Below, one piece after another: positions 9,375 to 18,276 of a DNA stretch of 37,773 nucleotides. A program made the position numbers and the translations under genes. Numbering within the stretch: the stretch's first letter is position 1; each line of letters opens with the position of its first letter. Source of the DNA: Bifidobacteriaceae bacterium (GTDB taxonomy: Bacteria > Actinomycetota > Actinomycetes > Actinomycetales > WQXJ01); contig JAISXH010000040.1 of the NCBI GenBank assembly GCA_031270825.1, positions 1 to 37,773 of the forward strand. The letters are read 5' to 3'. The notes under the pieces were generated by a model. That model saw nothing but the letters and a program-made list of their open reading frames with translations. It was not told the DNA's origin and searched no databases.

Positions 9375-10667
9375 TCAGCCGGGGCCATTGACTAGGACCG
9401 AGATCACGGCTGCGGCGATGATCGCCGCGGCGGCGGCGATGATCGCGACGCTGCGCCAGCGCGAGCGGAGCGGAGCCTCGTTCTTATGCCGCTGCGGCCG
9501 GGGATGAGTGGAAGCTGGAGCACCGTGGTCCTGTTCGGAACTGGTCGGAGCTGGCGAATCGGGCGCCGGCGCGGCGCCGCCGGCCTGGGGCAGGTCTTCC
9601 GGCCAGGACCATCTCGGGTCTGAGGCAGTGGCCGGCGCCCTTGGTTCGGGCGGGCGTTCAGTAGAGGGCGCGGGGGATTGGGCGACCACTTGCGAGGCCT
9701 GGCGATCCTGGTCCGGCACGGCCGGTGGTTCCAGAGTGGATGCGGTCGATTGAAGCGGTGCTGCCGGTTCCTCCAGCCAGTCAAGGGTCGGAGCCTGCCC
9801 GGGCGATGGACTCTGATCAGGTGATTCGGCGCCGGACTTGAGCCAGTCCGGCTCTGGAACCACAGGGAAGTCCGGTCTGGGCCGCTCCGGCTCGCTGATT
9901 GACTCGGCTGCCGCCAACCAGTCCGGCAGAGGCACTTCTGCGTCCGGCAGGCCGTCTGCGGGACCGGCTTGCGCCGCCCTGGCTCGCCGCACTGACCGCT
10001 CGCGTAGCGAAAACCGCCGTGGCGGCGGTTGCTCGCCTCGCTCTCCCGCCAGATCTGCGGGTCGGGGTGGGGCCTGTGAAGGCGGCGGACCGGAAGGGGT
10101 GTTCGGGATTGGTGGGGCGGGGGCCGCTTGAGCCGGTGGAGCCGGTGGAGCGAATTGGTCAGGGGCCCCGGCGGCCGGAAGCGTGGCGGGCGCAGTGGTG
10201 GCGGCGAACGCGGCGGGGGTTGGATTCGGCGCCAACAGGTCGGCCGGAAGGGTTGGAGGTGCAGAAATCGAATGCCGGGGAGCAATCCCTTCGGGTGGGA
10301 CGGGCGCCGGCTGGTCCCGGGGATCCGCCGCAGTGGCCGGGGGCGGGAATCCGAAGGCTGGCGACGGGGCCGCAGGCGGGAAGGGAGGTTGGGCTGGGGT
10401 TGGTGGAACGGCATCGGGCAACGGTTCGGAGGGGGGAGTTGGACCAAGGCGCTGGCCGCTGGTGCGGGCGTCGAGGATGGCGTCAACCTCGGACCGGCCC
10501 AAGGTCCGCAAGCGGTCCGCCAGCCCGGGATAGAGCGCGGGATGGGATGCCACCAGTGGCGCCAAAGACGGGAAAGCGCCCCCTATGACAGCCAGATCGC
10601 CGGCCGAGAGGAACGGGTCGTCGAGGCGCCGGCGGGCGGCGCGCTCACCGGTCGCGGGATCGAACAT
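9375..10667 (-). CDS. Proline-rich protein with LRV-like N-terminal domain and C-terminal membrane anchor
   Basis: A 430-residue protein in three parts. Residues ~1–75 contain LVASHPALYPGLADRL, which fits the variant leucine-rich-repeat (LRV-like) domain found in many actinobacterial proteins. Residues ~80–400 are a long Pro/Ala/Gln/Ser-rich, presumably disordered region with recurring P-D-WL motifs. Near the C-terminus, after a basic stretch (RHKNEAPLRSRWR), comes one hydrophobic helix (VAIIAAAAAIIAAAVISVLV) that reaches almost to the end, so the protein is tail-anchored with the LRV domain inside the cell. ATG at 10667 is supported by AGGAAG upstream. It stands alone, and its function is unknown. 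Confidence 0.75.
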   Translation of the reverse strand: MFDPATGERAARRRLDDPFLSAGDLAVIGGAFPSLAPLVASHPALYPGLADRLRTLGRSEVDAILDARTSGQRLGPTPPSEPLPDAVPPTPAQPPFPPAAPSPAFGFPPPATAADPRDQPAPVPPEGIAPRHSISAPPTLPADLLAPNPTPAAFAATTAPATLPAAGAPDQFAPPAPPAQAAPAPPIPNTPSGPPPSQAPPRPADLAGERGEQPPPRRFSLRERSVRRARAAQAGPADGLPDAEVPLPDWLAAAESISEPERPRPDFPVVPEPDWLKSGAESPDQSPSPGQAPTLDWLEEPAAPLQSTASTLEPPAVPDQDRQASQVVAQSPAPSTERPPEPRAPATASDPRWSWPEDLPQAGGAAPAPDSPAPTSSEQDHGAPASTHPRPQRHKNEAPLRSRWRSVAIIAAAAAIIAAAVISVLVNGPG

Positions 10668-10871
10668 GGCTGGACTTCCTCAGGGTGCGGGTTGAGTGTT
10701 GTCTCGATTAGCGAGTTTACCTGGCCAAAAGGCCGCCAGGCGATGTGTGGGCGGATTGCGGGCAGGCCAGTCGACCGGCCGAACCTGCCAGCGGCGCCGG
10801 CCGAACCAGCCAGAGAGGTCCAGGAATCAGAGCGGTCGCAGTGGTCTAGACCGCCTCAGTAGTCGACATCG
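10668..10871. other. Intergenic gap upstream of the proline-rich gene
   Basis: About 200 bp between the exporter permease stop and the start of the proline-rich protein gene. TAAACT, read on the minus strand, is a possible -10 for that gene. Nothing else is evident. Confidence 0.3.
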
Positions 10872-11594
10872 TCAGGGCACGGCTTTGCGGATCGACCAGT
10901 ACGATCCGAGCGAGAACGCGCCTGCGACCACCAGCATCCACCCGCCGGCGATGGCCGGAGTCAGCGCCAGGAACCAGTCGCCCACGGCCGGCCACCATTC
11001 CAGATAGGTGACCAGGGCGATGGCGCCGACTGCGGCCATTGTCCAGGCGGTGATCTCGGCCACTAGGCGCAGCGCGCCGCCGCGCTTGAAAACGGTGGTG
11101 CAGCAGAATCCGGCCATGAAGAGCATCAGGCAAAGGCCCGTCAAGAAGATGAACTGCTGCCACCAGCCGAATTGAGCAAACCACTCGGCCAGGCCGAAGT
11201 AGTGGAAGCCGATCCCGAATCCGTCGGTGTGCTCCTCAATGCCCCGGCCAATCGCGTAGATCAGCGCCAGGCCGCCGGCGAACAGCGCCGCCAAACCAGT
11301 TGTGCCGTTGATGTACTCGCGGCGGGTCAATGACATCGCCATGGCGAAGGGGTACGTGTACATCATGGCCTGGATCCCGACGGTGACCGCGTAATAGAAC
11401 GGAACGAACTGGAATCCGCCCAGTCCGTAGAGTTGGCGCGGCGCCTCGCCCTCCAATCCCAGCAGTAGGACCATGTAAAGGGCGAGGGACAAGCAGAAGG
11501 TGGCTGTCACCACGACCATCGGTATGACTATGTAGGTCGCTCGGTTGGCCAGATGCAGGCGGATCACCTTGACGAGGCGCGATTTGTGTTTCAT
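10872..11594 (-). CDS. ABC exporter permease subunit
   Basis: A 240-residue integral membrane protein with about six hydrophobic helices and a short basic N-terminus (MKHKSRLVKVIRLH). It overlaps the ATPase gene by four bases (ATGA), so the two are translated together and form one transporter. No substrate is evident. YtrB/YtrC-like exporters are often induced by cell-envelope stress, but the GntR-type regulator that commonly accompanies them is not in this window. Confidence 0.8.
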   Translation of the reverse strand: MKHKSRLVKVIRLHLANRATYIVIPMVVVTATFCLSLALYMVLLLGLEGEAPRQLYGLGGFQFVPFYYAVTVGIQAMMYTYPFAMAMSLTRREYINGTTGLAALFAGGLALIYAIGRGIEEHTDGFGIGFHYFGLAEWFAQFGWWQQFIFLTGLCLMLFMAGFCCTTVFKRGGALRLVAEITAWTMAAVGAIALVTYLEWWPAVGDWFLALTPAIAGGWMLVVAGAFSLGSYWSIRKAVP

Positions 11595-12763
11595 CGGCCG
11601 CCGCCCCCGCTCGCATTGGAATCGCCCGCGGGCCAGTTCGGCCCCGCGGCGGTGGGCGGTCCCATTCCGGGCGCTTGACTCGGCACTTGGCTCGATGGCG
11701 GGCCCCAGGCAGGGTCAACAGGCGCTTCGATTCCCGAACTCGGCGCGGAATCCGACGCCTGACCCGGCGCCTGACCCGTTCCCACGCCCGGCGCTTGACT
11801 CGGCGCTTGGCTCGATGGCGGCCCCCAGGCAGGACCGGCCACCCCTCCGGTTCCGGCTCCGGTTCCGGCTCCGGGCGCCGATCCGGCCGCCGCGGCCTGC
11901 CGACGGGTCAGATGGATCACCAGTTGTTGCAGCGAGACCGCCTCGACGGTCAGCCCGTTGGCCGCCAGCTGGCTCTGGTCGGCGGAGCTGAGCGGGCCCA
12001 TGACCGTCAGCGCCAGGTATGGCCCCATCGCTTCTTGGCCGATCGTCACGCGCCCGCGGGCGAAATCCGCCACCGCCGCCGATGGCCCGATCACCCGCGC
12101 CGCCCGCCCCAGCAGGCTGCCGCGATCCTGATCGATCAAGACCCGGGCGTGATCCAACACGACCACGTTGGCTACTAGGGGAGCGACCTCGTCGATGAGG
12201 TGGCTGGACAGCACAATGGTTCTGGGATCGCGGGCGTAAGAGGCGGCCAACGTCTCATAGAAAACCTGCCGGGCCATGGCGTCCAGACCCAAATAGGGCT
12301 CGTCGAAGAAGGTGATGTCGGCTCGCGCGGCCAACCCGATGGTGACTCCGACCGCCGAGTTCTGCCCCCGCGACATCCGGCGCACGCGGTGGTTCAGCGG
12401 AATCGCCAGGGCTTCGATCAGATAGTCGGCCAAGGATTGGTCCCAACGCGGATAGAACATCCGGGCGGCCATGAAGGCGTCGCGGGCTCGCGCGTCGTTG
12501 GGATAGCCCTGGCCTTCCCGGATGAAGCACATGCGTTCCAGCACAGGCGCGTGTTCGTAGGGGCGGCGCCCGTAGACCAGCGTCTGGCCCGAGGTCGCCA
12601 GCACTTGGGCGGTGATGATCGCCATCAGCGTGGTCTTGCCCGCGCCGTTGTGCCCGAACAGCCCGTGGATCAGCCCTTCCTCGAATTCAACCGAGACGTG
12701 GTCCAGCGCCAGTGTGCGGCGGTAGCGTTTGACAAGGTCAACGACGGCGACGGCGGCGGTCAC
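11591..12763 (-). CDS. ABC exporter ATP-binding subunit, YtrB-like
   Basis: A 390-residue ATPase. Walker A is GHNGAGKTT with Lys43. The signature is MSRGQ rather than LSGGQ, as in YtrB-type ATPases. Walker B is ITFFDEP, the D-loop LGLDA and the H-loop LSSHLIDE. A C-terminal domain ending VEAVSLQQLVIHLTRR is followed by a ~90-residue Gly/Pro/Gln/Ala tail in which an AWGPPSSQxPSQAPG element occurs twice, encoded by a DNA repeat near 11669 and 11789. The reading frame is open further upstream, but GTG at 12763 is chosen because the family homology begins there and it lies 8 bp after the ilvD stop, so it is probably co-transcribed with ilvD. Confidence 0.88.
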   Translation of the reverse strand: MTAAVAVVDLVKRYRRTLALDHVSVEFEEGLIHGLFGHNGAGKTTLMAIITAQVLATSGQTLVYGRRPYEHAPVLERMCFIREGQGYPNDARARDAFMAARMFYPRWDQSLADYLIEALAIPLNHRVRRMSRGQNSAVGVTIGLAARADITFFDEPYLGLDAMARQVFYETLAASYARDPRTIVLSSHLIDEVAPLVANVVVLDHARVLIDQDRGSLLGRAARVIGPSAAVADFARGRVTIGQEAMGPYLALTVMGPLSSADQSQLAANGLTVEAVSLQQLVIHLTRRQAAAAGSAPGAGTGAGTGGVAGPAWGPPSSQAPSQAPGVGTGQAPGQASDSAPSSGIEAPVDPAWGPPSSQVPSQAPGMGPPTAAGPNWPAGDSNASGGGGR

Positions 12764-12771
12764 GGGTGGCC

Positions 12772-14649
12772 CTACAGTCCGCGTCCGGCGCGTTCGGCCG
12801 GCGAGATCAGGCGCCCTAGATCGCGCACGGCCCCCCGGTCCGCCGAGGTCGCCAGCGCCGCGTAGGTCTTTAGCGCTTGCGATATGGGACGATGCCGTGC
12901 GGCCGGCCGGTAGCCCCGGGCCTCCACCAGCGCCTCCCGTCGGGCGGCCAGGGCTTCTTCGCCCACATCCAACGTCAGCTCGCGGGCGGGAATGTCGATG
13001 ATGATCCGGTCGCCGTTCTCGATCAGCGCGATCAGGCCGCCGCTGGCCGCTTCTGGCGAGACGTGTCCGATCGACAGCCCGGAGGTGCCCCCGGAGAATC
13101 GCCCGTCCGTGATGAGGGCGCAGGCTTTGCCCAGCCCGCGACCCTTCAGGAACGAGGTCGGGTAGAGCATTTCTTGCATCCCCGGTCCGCCGGACGGCCC
13201 CTCGTAGCGGATCACGACCACGTCTCCGGGGTGGACCGCGCCCTCCAAAATCCCGGCGACGGCATCGTCCTGCGACTCGAAGACGACTGCGGGACCCTCG
13301 AAATGCCAAATCGAGCGGTCGACTCCGGCGGTCTTGACGACGGCGCCATCAGGGGCCAGGTTGCCGCGCAGGACGGCCAGGCCGCCGTCCTGGGTGAAGG
13401 CGTGGGCCGCGTCGCGGATGATTCCCCCGGCCGAATCGAGGTCGAGTTCCGGGTAGCGTTCCGACTGGGTGAAGGCGGCCGGCGAATAGTTTCCACCTGG
13501 CGCGGCCCGGAATAGTTCCTCTGCCTCGGCCAGCGGCCGGCCGGAGCGGATGTCCCATAGGCCCAGCCAAGTGTCGACGTCGGGAGAGTGGATGGCGTTG
13601 ACATTGCGGCGGAACAATCCGGCCCGATCGAGTTCGCCGAGGATGGCCGGAATGCCGCCGGCGCGGTGCACGTCCTGGATCAGCGCCGTGCCGTTGGGCG
13701 CGACCTTGCAAATGCAGGGCACCTGGTGGCTGAGGGCCTCGATGTGGTGGAGGGTGAAGTCGACCCCGGCCTCTTGGGCGATCGCCAGGATGTGCAGGAT
13801 CGTGTTGGTGGAACCGCCCATGGCGATGTCCAGGGTCATGGCGTTCTCGAAGGCCGCTGGAGTGGCGATTGAGAGCGGCAAGATCGATTCGTCATCGTCC
13901 TGGTAGTAGCGCCGCGTCAGCTCCACCACTGTGGCCCCGGCTTTGCGGAACAGTTTCTCGCGGTCGGTGTGGGTGGCCAGCAGGGTGCCGTTGCCGGGCA
14001 AGGCCAGGCCGATCGCCTCGGTCAGGCAGTTCATCGAGTTGGCGGTGAACATTCCCGAGCAGGAGCCACAGGTTGGACAAGCGCCCTCTTCTATGGCGGC
14101 CAGGTCCGCGTCGCTCACCGTTGGGTTGGCCGATTCGGCGATGGCGCTGATGAGGTCCAGTTTGTCGCGCTTGATTCCGCCCGCCAAGATGGCGTGACCA
14201 CCCTCCATGGGACCGCCGGAGACGAACACCGTCGGGATATTCAGCCGCATCGCGGCCATCAGCATGCCGGGGGTGATCTTGTCGCAGTTCGAAATGCAGA
14301 TCAAAGCGTCCGCCCGGTGGGCGTTGACCATGTATTCGACGCTGTCGGCGATTAGGTCGCGGCTGGGCAGTGAGTAGAGCATGCCGTCATGGCCCATCGC
14401 GATCCCGTCGTCGACCGCGATGGTGTTGAACTCGCGGGCGATCCCGCCGGCTTGATGAATCGCTTCCGAGACGATCCGCCCGACTGGCGCGAGGTGGGTG
14501 TGTCCGGGCACGAACTCGGTGAACGAGTTGGCCACCGCCACGATCGGCTTGCCGAAATCCTCGCGCGCCACTCCGGCCGCGCGCAGCAGCGCTCGCGCTC
14601 CCGCCATATTGCGGCCGGTCATGAGGACGTCGGAACGCAGTTTTGGCAT
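12772..14649 (-). CDS. ilvD: Dihydroxy-acid dehydratase
   Basis: A 625-residue enzyme that dehydrates 2,3-dihydroxy-3-methylbutanoate and its isoleucine-pathway homologue to the 2-oxo acids, the third common step of valine/isoleucine synthesis. The iron–sulfur cysteines are visible in NCDKITPG (Cys122) and [10 protein letters not shown] (Cys191/194/197). The glycine-rich C-terminal active-site loop [19 protein letters not shown] is present. Length fits the family (about 615). The ATG at 14649 has no Shine-Dalgarno but lies six bases after a -10-like TACTCT, suggesting leaderless translation. Other ilv genes are not nearby; it is followed closely by the ABC exporter. Confidence 0.97.
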   Translation of the reverse strand: MPKLRSDVLMTGRNMAGARALLRAAGVAREDFGKPIVAVANSFTEFVPGHTHLAPVGRIVSEAIHQAGGIAREFNTIAVDDGIAMGHDGMLYSLPSRDLIADSVEYMVNAHRADALICISNCDKITPGMLMAAMRLNIPTVFVSGGPMEGGHAILAGGIKRDKLDLISAIAESANPTVSDADLAAIEEGACPTCGSCSGMFTANSMNCLTEAIGLALPGNGTLLATHTDREKLFRKAGATVVELTRRYYQDDDESILPLSIATPAAFENAMTLDIAMGGSTNTILHILAIAQEAGVDFTLHHIEALSHQVPCICKVAPNGTALIQDVHRAGGIPAILGELDRAGLFRRNVNAIHSPDVDTWLGLWDIRSGRPLAEAEELFRAAPGGNYSPAAFTQSERYPELDLDSAGGIIRDAAHAFTQDGGLAVLRGNLAPDGAVVKTAGVDRSIWHFEGPAVVFESQDDAVAGILEGAVHPGDVVVIRYEGPSGGPGMQEMLYPTSFLKGRGLGKACALITDGRFSGGTSGLSIGHVSPEAASGGLIALIENGDRIIIDIPARELTLDVGEEALAARREALVEARGYRPAARHRPISQALKTYAALATSADRGAVRDLGRLISPAERAGRGL

Positions 14650-14655
14650 TGCCCT

Positions 14656-14661
14656 AGAGTA
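14656..14661 (-). promoter_or_regulatory. Possible -10 for a leaderless ilvD transcript
   Basis: Read on the minus strand, TACTCT is followed by six bases and then the ilvD ATG. This places the expected transcription start at or next to the start codon and would explain the absent Shine-Dalgarno. No clear -35 is seen. Confidence 0.4.
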
Positions 14662-14724
14662 GCGCTGCGCCGGGCGCCGCCGGGACGCCCGAAGAACTAG
14701 ACGCCCGGAGAACTAGACGGCCGG

Positions 14725-16077
14725 TTAGCGCAGCGTCAGATAGATCAGCGCTAAATTGAGGGCCACGATCAGGGCCGTGGCCACCCAGGCGGCGATTTGG
14801 GTGGGACGGCGGTTGACCGAATCGCCCATGATGGAACGCCGCCCGGTCAACCAGACCAACGGAATCACGGCGAAGGGAATCCCGAAGGACAGGATCACCT
14901 GCGAGATCACCAGCGCCCAGGACGGCGAGACGGCCATCGCCAGGATCACCAGGGCTGGAATCAGGGTCAGGCAGCGCACCGCTAGAACTGGTAGGTGAAC
15001 GCGCAAGAATCCGGAGATGATTTCCGCGCCGGCATAAGACCCGACCGAAGTCGAGGCCAGGCCCGAGAACAGCAGCCCGATCGCGAAGACCACGCCCACG
15101 GTGGGTCCCAGGTACTCGGTGATCGCGGCGTGCGCGCCCTCGATCGAATCCGTGCCGTTGACTCCCCTCAGGTTCGCGGCCGCCAACACCAACATGGCGA
15201 TGTTCACCGATCCCGCCACCACCAGCGCGCAGAGCACGTCCCAACGGGTCGCCCGGATCAGATGCCGCCGTTTGGCGGGGTCCGAGACCAGCCCGTGGCG
15301 GTCTCGCGTCAATGATGAGTGCAGGTAGACCGCGTGGGGCATGACCGTGGCCCCGAGCATGGACGCGGCCAGCAACACCGAGTCAGAGCCGCGGAAACGC
15401 GGCACCAGCCCGGCCAGCATCTCGGCCGGGCTGACTGGCGAAACCACCAGTCCGGACACGAACCCGATCGTGATGATGACCAGCATCGCTGTGATCGTGA
15501 GTTCGAACGAGCGCTGTCCGTGCCGCGTCTGGATCGCCAGCACCGCCAGTGACACCAGGCCGGTGATCAGACCGCCAATCAGCAGCGGCAGTCCGAAGAG
15601 CAGGTGCAGCGCTAGGGCTCCGCCGATCACCTCGGCCAGATCGGTGGCGATGGCGATGATCTCGGCCTGACCGAAGTAGAGGTAGCGCGGCCAGCGCGGC
15701 AGTCGAGCCGCCAGCATCTGCGGCAGCGACTGACCGGTGGCGATCCCCAGCTTCGCGCTCAGGTACTGCACCAGCACCGCCATCGCGTTGGCCAGGACCA
15801 ACACCCAGACCAACAGGTAGCCGTAGCGCGCGCCCGCCGTCAGGTTGGCGGCCACGTTTCCCGGGTCGACGTACGCCACCGCCGCCACGAAGGCCGGTCC
15901 GAACAGCCGCAGCATCCGGGTCCGCGCTCGCTGTCCGCGTTTGGGAGCGGCGACAGCCGTGGTGCCCGATGCCGTCCCCCCGGTGCCAGCGTCATTGGCT
16001 GGGGCTTTCCCCCCCGAAACAGCTATGGCGCCCGATGCCGTCAGCGTCGGCTGGTCCATGGGCTGAGCAGTGGCCAT
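14725..16077 (-). CDS. mntH: Nramp-family divalent metal (Mn2+) transporter
   Basis: A 450-residue proton-coupled metal importer with 11 or so membrane helices. The two metal-binding signatures are intact: DPGN at 71–74 in helix 1 and MPH at 246–248 in helix 6. The first ~50 residues are a Gly/Ala/Thr-rich cytoplasmic extension longer than usual. The start is ATG at 16077 with GGAGGGA upstream. A DtxR/IdeR/MntR-type palindrome sits 28 bp before the start, which supports manganese- or iron-dependent repression. Mn2+ is the likeliest substrate for bacterial Nramp proteins. Confidence 0.93.
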   Translation of the reverse strand: MATAQPMDQPTLTASGAIAVSGGKAPANDAGTGGTASGTTAVAAPKRGQRARTRMLRLFGPAFVAAVAYVDPGNVAANLTAGARYGYLLVWVLVLANAMAVLVQYLSAKLGIATGQSLPQMLAARLPRWPRYLYFGQAEIIAIATDLAEVIGGALALHLLFGLPLLIGGLITGLVSLAVLAIQTRHGQRSFELTITAMLVIITIGFVSGLVVSPVSPAEMLAGLVPRFRGSDSVLLAASMLGATVMPHAVYLHSSLTRDRHGLVSDPAKRRHLIRATRWDVLCALVVAGSVNIAMLVLAAANLRGVNGTDSIEGAHAAITEYLGPTVGVVFAIGLLFSGLASTSVGSYAGAEIISGFLRVHLPVLAVRCLTLIPALVILAMAVSPSWALVISQVILSFGIPFAVIPLVWLTGRRSIMGDSVNRRPTQIAAWVATALIVALNLALIYLTLR

Positions 16078-16104
16078 GTTCCCTCCGATTTCGTGTGGCG
16101 CGGT

Positions 16105-16123
16105 TCAGGCAAGGCTTGCCTAA
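16105..16123. promoter_or_regulatory. DtxR/IdeR/MntR-type operator upstream of mntH
   Basis: TCAGGCAAGGCTTGCCTAA is a 19-bp near-perfect palindrome (only the second base breaks symmetry). It matches the DtxR/IdeR consensus TWAGGTTAGSCTAACCTWA at 14 of 19 positions, and the differences are mostly symmetric (GCAA/TTGC in place of GTTA/TAAC). Its place between the probable promoter and mntH makes metal-dependent repression the natural reading. Confidence 0.7.
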
Positions 16124-16379
16124 GGCGACCCGAAACAAAAAGTTCGGTTACCCGAAAACTCTAGCGCGCGGCATCGTGCTCTCAAAATGCGTACGGGCGG
16201 GGGCCCCCATAATGGTCACGCCCTGGCTCAGGCGGCGCCGCGCCTGCGGGCTGGCGGGTGAGGCGTCAGCGGTGGTCACGCCCCGGCCCCGTGGAGTCCG
16301 GGCCGCCCCGGCACTTCCCGCCCCCGCCGCAGAGGTCAGGTGCTGGCCCAGGGACAGTCCGCCGGCTCTACCCGGGGCG
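16124..16379. other. Intergenic region between mntH operator and pmt end
   Basis: This holds the likely mntH promoter (a TAGAGT -10 candidate on the minus strand near 16163) and about 200 bp of GC-rich sequence downstream of pmt. I find no gene or clear terminator hairpin. Confidence 0.35.
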
Positions 16380-18257
16380 CTAGACCCAAGATCTGAGCCA
16401 CATGTGCATTTGCCAGAACGGTTGCGGGACCGACTGGGCGGTCCAGATCGGCCAGAAGAAGGCCGAGACGAACAGCATCAGCGCCATGATCACGCCGATC
16501 ACCAGCACTTTGACGGGGAGTTGGCGTGGCTGGCGGGGCAGGCCGAGGGGCAGGGCAGGCGCGGGCGCCCCCGGGTCCCAACCCTCTAGGACGTGGTCGC
16601 TGTGGGCCGCGCCGCCCGAGCGGCCGGGCAGGAGCGTGAGCGCGGCGGCGAGCGCGCCGCCCAGAGCCGTCCTGGCTGGAAGGCGAAGTGGCCGTGCTGG
16701 ACCAATCGCCACTCCGGCGGCGTAGGCCAAGGCCAGGGTCACGAAGGGGACGAATGCGACCGTGTAAAAGGTGAAAATCGTGCGCTGGGCGAAGAAGAGC
16801 CAGGGAACGTACCCGGCGAGGTAGCCGCAGACTATGGCCCAGGCACGGCGGTCGGCCCAGACAACGGCCTGATAGAGCACTATGCCCAGGGCCGCGATCC
16901 CGACCCACCAGATCAGCGGATTGCCCAAAGCGGTGACCGCCTGGCTGCATTCGCTGGCGCCACAAGTGGCGGCCGTCTCATAGAAGAAGGATGTCGGGCG
17001 GGCCTGGAGCAGCCAAAGAGCGGGATTGGACTGATAGTCATGCGGGGACGTCAACTTGGTGTGGAAGCTCCAGTTCTGGAGGTGGTAATCCACCAACGAA
17101 CGCAATGCGGGCGGAAGCCAGCCGGCCCCTTCGCCGGGGTGGAGCTCGGCCCAATTCCGGTTGAAGCCTTTGTCGGTGCTGAACCATCCCCACCAAGAGC
17201 TCAGGTAAGTGACCAGAGCGACGGGCACCATCAGGGCGAACGCTTTGAGTCCGTCGCGCCAGCAAGCTGCCCACCACCACAGTTTGATGCCCGCCCGGCG
17301 ACGTGCGGCCGCATCCCAGGCGACCACCAAGAGGCCATAAACCCCCAAGAAATACAGTCCTGACCATTTGACGCCGCAGGCCAGGCCAAGCGCCACTCCG
17401 GCGCCTACCAGGTACCACCGCATTCCTAGGCCCGGACCGTTCCGACGGCTCGGATAGATTGGCGCGCCCGTCCGCCCATGGCCCACGGGCCAGCGCATTC
17501 GTTCCTCCAGGCGGCGGTCCATGACGGCGCGGTCTTTCAGAATCAGCCACAGGGCCGCCAGCGCGAAGAACATCAAGAAGACATCCAGCAGGCCGCTGCG
17601 GGACATGACCAGCGAGATCCCGTCGACTGCCATGAGCAGCCCGGCCACCAGCCCCAACGCCTGCGACTGGAACAACCGCCAGCCGATCAGGATGGTCAGC
17701 AGCACGCCCAGGGTTCCGGCGATCGCGGCCGAGAACCTCCAGCCGAAAGACGATTCGGGACCGAACAACCACATCCCGAACGCGATCATCCACTTGCCGA
17801 CCGGAGGATGGGCCACGTAGGCGGCGGTGTCGAGCAGGCCGGAGAAATCACCGGCTTCGAACTTGGGGTTGGTCTCCTCCGCCCAGTTCATCTCGACCCG
17901 ATGGTTCAGCAGAGAGTAAGCGTCCTTGACGTAGTAGGTCTCGTCGAACATCAACTTGTGTGGCGTGCCCAGCGTCCAGAGCCGCAGCAGCAGTGCGAGC
18001 AAGGTCACGCCGGCGGGTCCGGACCATTTGGCCGCGAAGGAAAGCCAGTCCCGCCTGGCGGCGTGAGCTCCGGGGCCGGGCTGATTGGGCGGCCCAGCTC
18101 CGGCTCGCCGCCCGGGGACGCTGGCCGCCCGTCCGCGCCTGGTCTGGCGCGCCGCGGTCGCGGAAAGGCCCTGACGTCGCCGCCACGCCTGTGAAGCCGG
18201 GGCCTGGCGCGCCGCAGACGCGGAAAGGCCGCTCGATTGGCGAGAGGCGAGCGTCAC
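16380..18257 (-). CDS. pmt: Polyprenyl-phosphate-mannose–protein mannosyltransferase
   Basis: A 625-residue GT39-family integral membrane enzyme that transfers mannose from polyprenyl-phosphate-mannose to Ser/Thr of exported proteins. The essential acidic pair lies in the first extracytoplasmic loop (MFDETYYVKDAYS, Asp105/Glu106), followed by AHPPVGKWMI and many membrane helices with a C-terminal PMT_4TMC region. The first ~70 residues are Arg/Ala/Gly-rich and contain a repeated LSAxAARQ element (near 11 and 31), so they are probably a disordered cytoplasmic tail. The GTG start at 18257 is the farthest upstream start and is not independently supported. It is divergent from rsmI, as in Mycobacterium (Rv1002c/Rv1003). 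Proline/serine-rich exported proteins in this window are plausible substrates (inference). Confidence 0.92.
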   Translation of the reverse strand: MTLASRQSSGLSASAARQAPASQAWRRRQGLSATAARQTRRGRAASVPGRRAGAGPPNQPGPGAHAARRDWLSFAAKWSGPAGVTLLALLLRLWTLGTPHKLMFDETYYVKDAYSLLNHRVEMNWAEETNPKFEAGDFSGLLDTAAYVAHPPVGKWMIAFGMWLFGPESSFGWRFSAAIAGTLGVLLTILIGWRLFQSQALGLVAGLLMAVDGISLVMSRSGLLDVFLMFFALAALWLILKDRAVMDRRLEERMRWPVGHGRTGAPIYPSRRNGPGLGMRWYLVGAGVALGLACGVKWSGLYFLGVYGLLVVAWDAAARRRAGIKLWWWAACWRDGLKAFALMVPVALVTYLSSWWGWFSTDKGFNRNWAELHPGEGAGWLPPALRSLVDYHLQNWSFHTKLTSPHDYQSNPALWLLQARPTSFFYETAATCGASECSQAVTALGNPLIWWVGIAALGIVLYQAVVWADRRAWAIVCGYLAGYVPWLFFAQRTIFTFYTVAFVPFVTLALAYAAGVAIGPARPLRLPARTALGGALAAALTLLPGRSGGAAHSDHVLEGWDPGAPAPALPLGLPRQPRQLPVKVLVIGVIMALMLFVSAFFWPIWTAQSVPQPFWQMHMWLRSWV

Positions 18258-18264
18258 AACGCCC

Positions 18265-18271
18265 TATGGTA
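18265..18271. promoter_or_regulatory. Shared, strand-symmetric -10 for pmt and rsmI
   Basis: The heptamer TATGGTA contains TATGGT on the plus strand, six bases before the rsmI ATG, and TACCAT on the minus strand, eight bases before the pmt GTG. Only 19 bp separate the two start codons and rsmI has no Shine-Dalgarno, so both genes are probably read from one overlapping promoter as leaderless or nearly leaderless mRNAs. Confidence 0.5.
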
Positions 18272-18276
18272 CGGGT

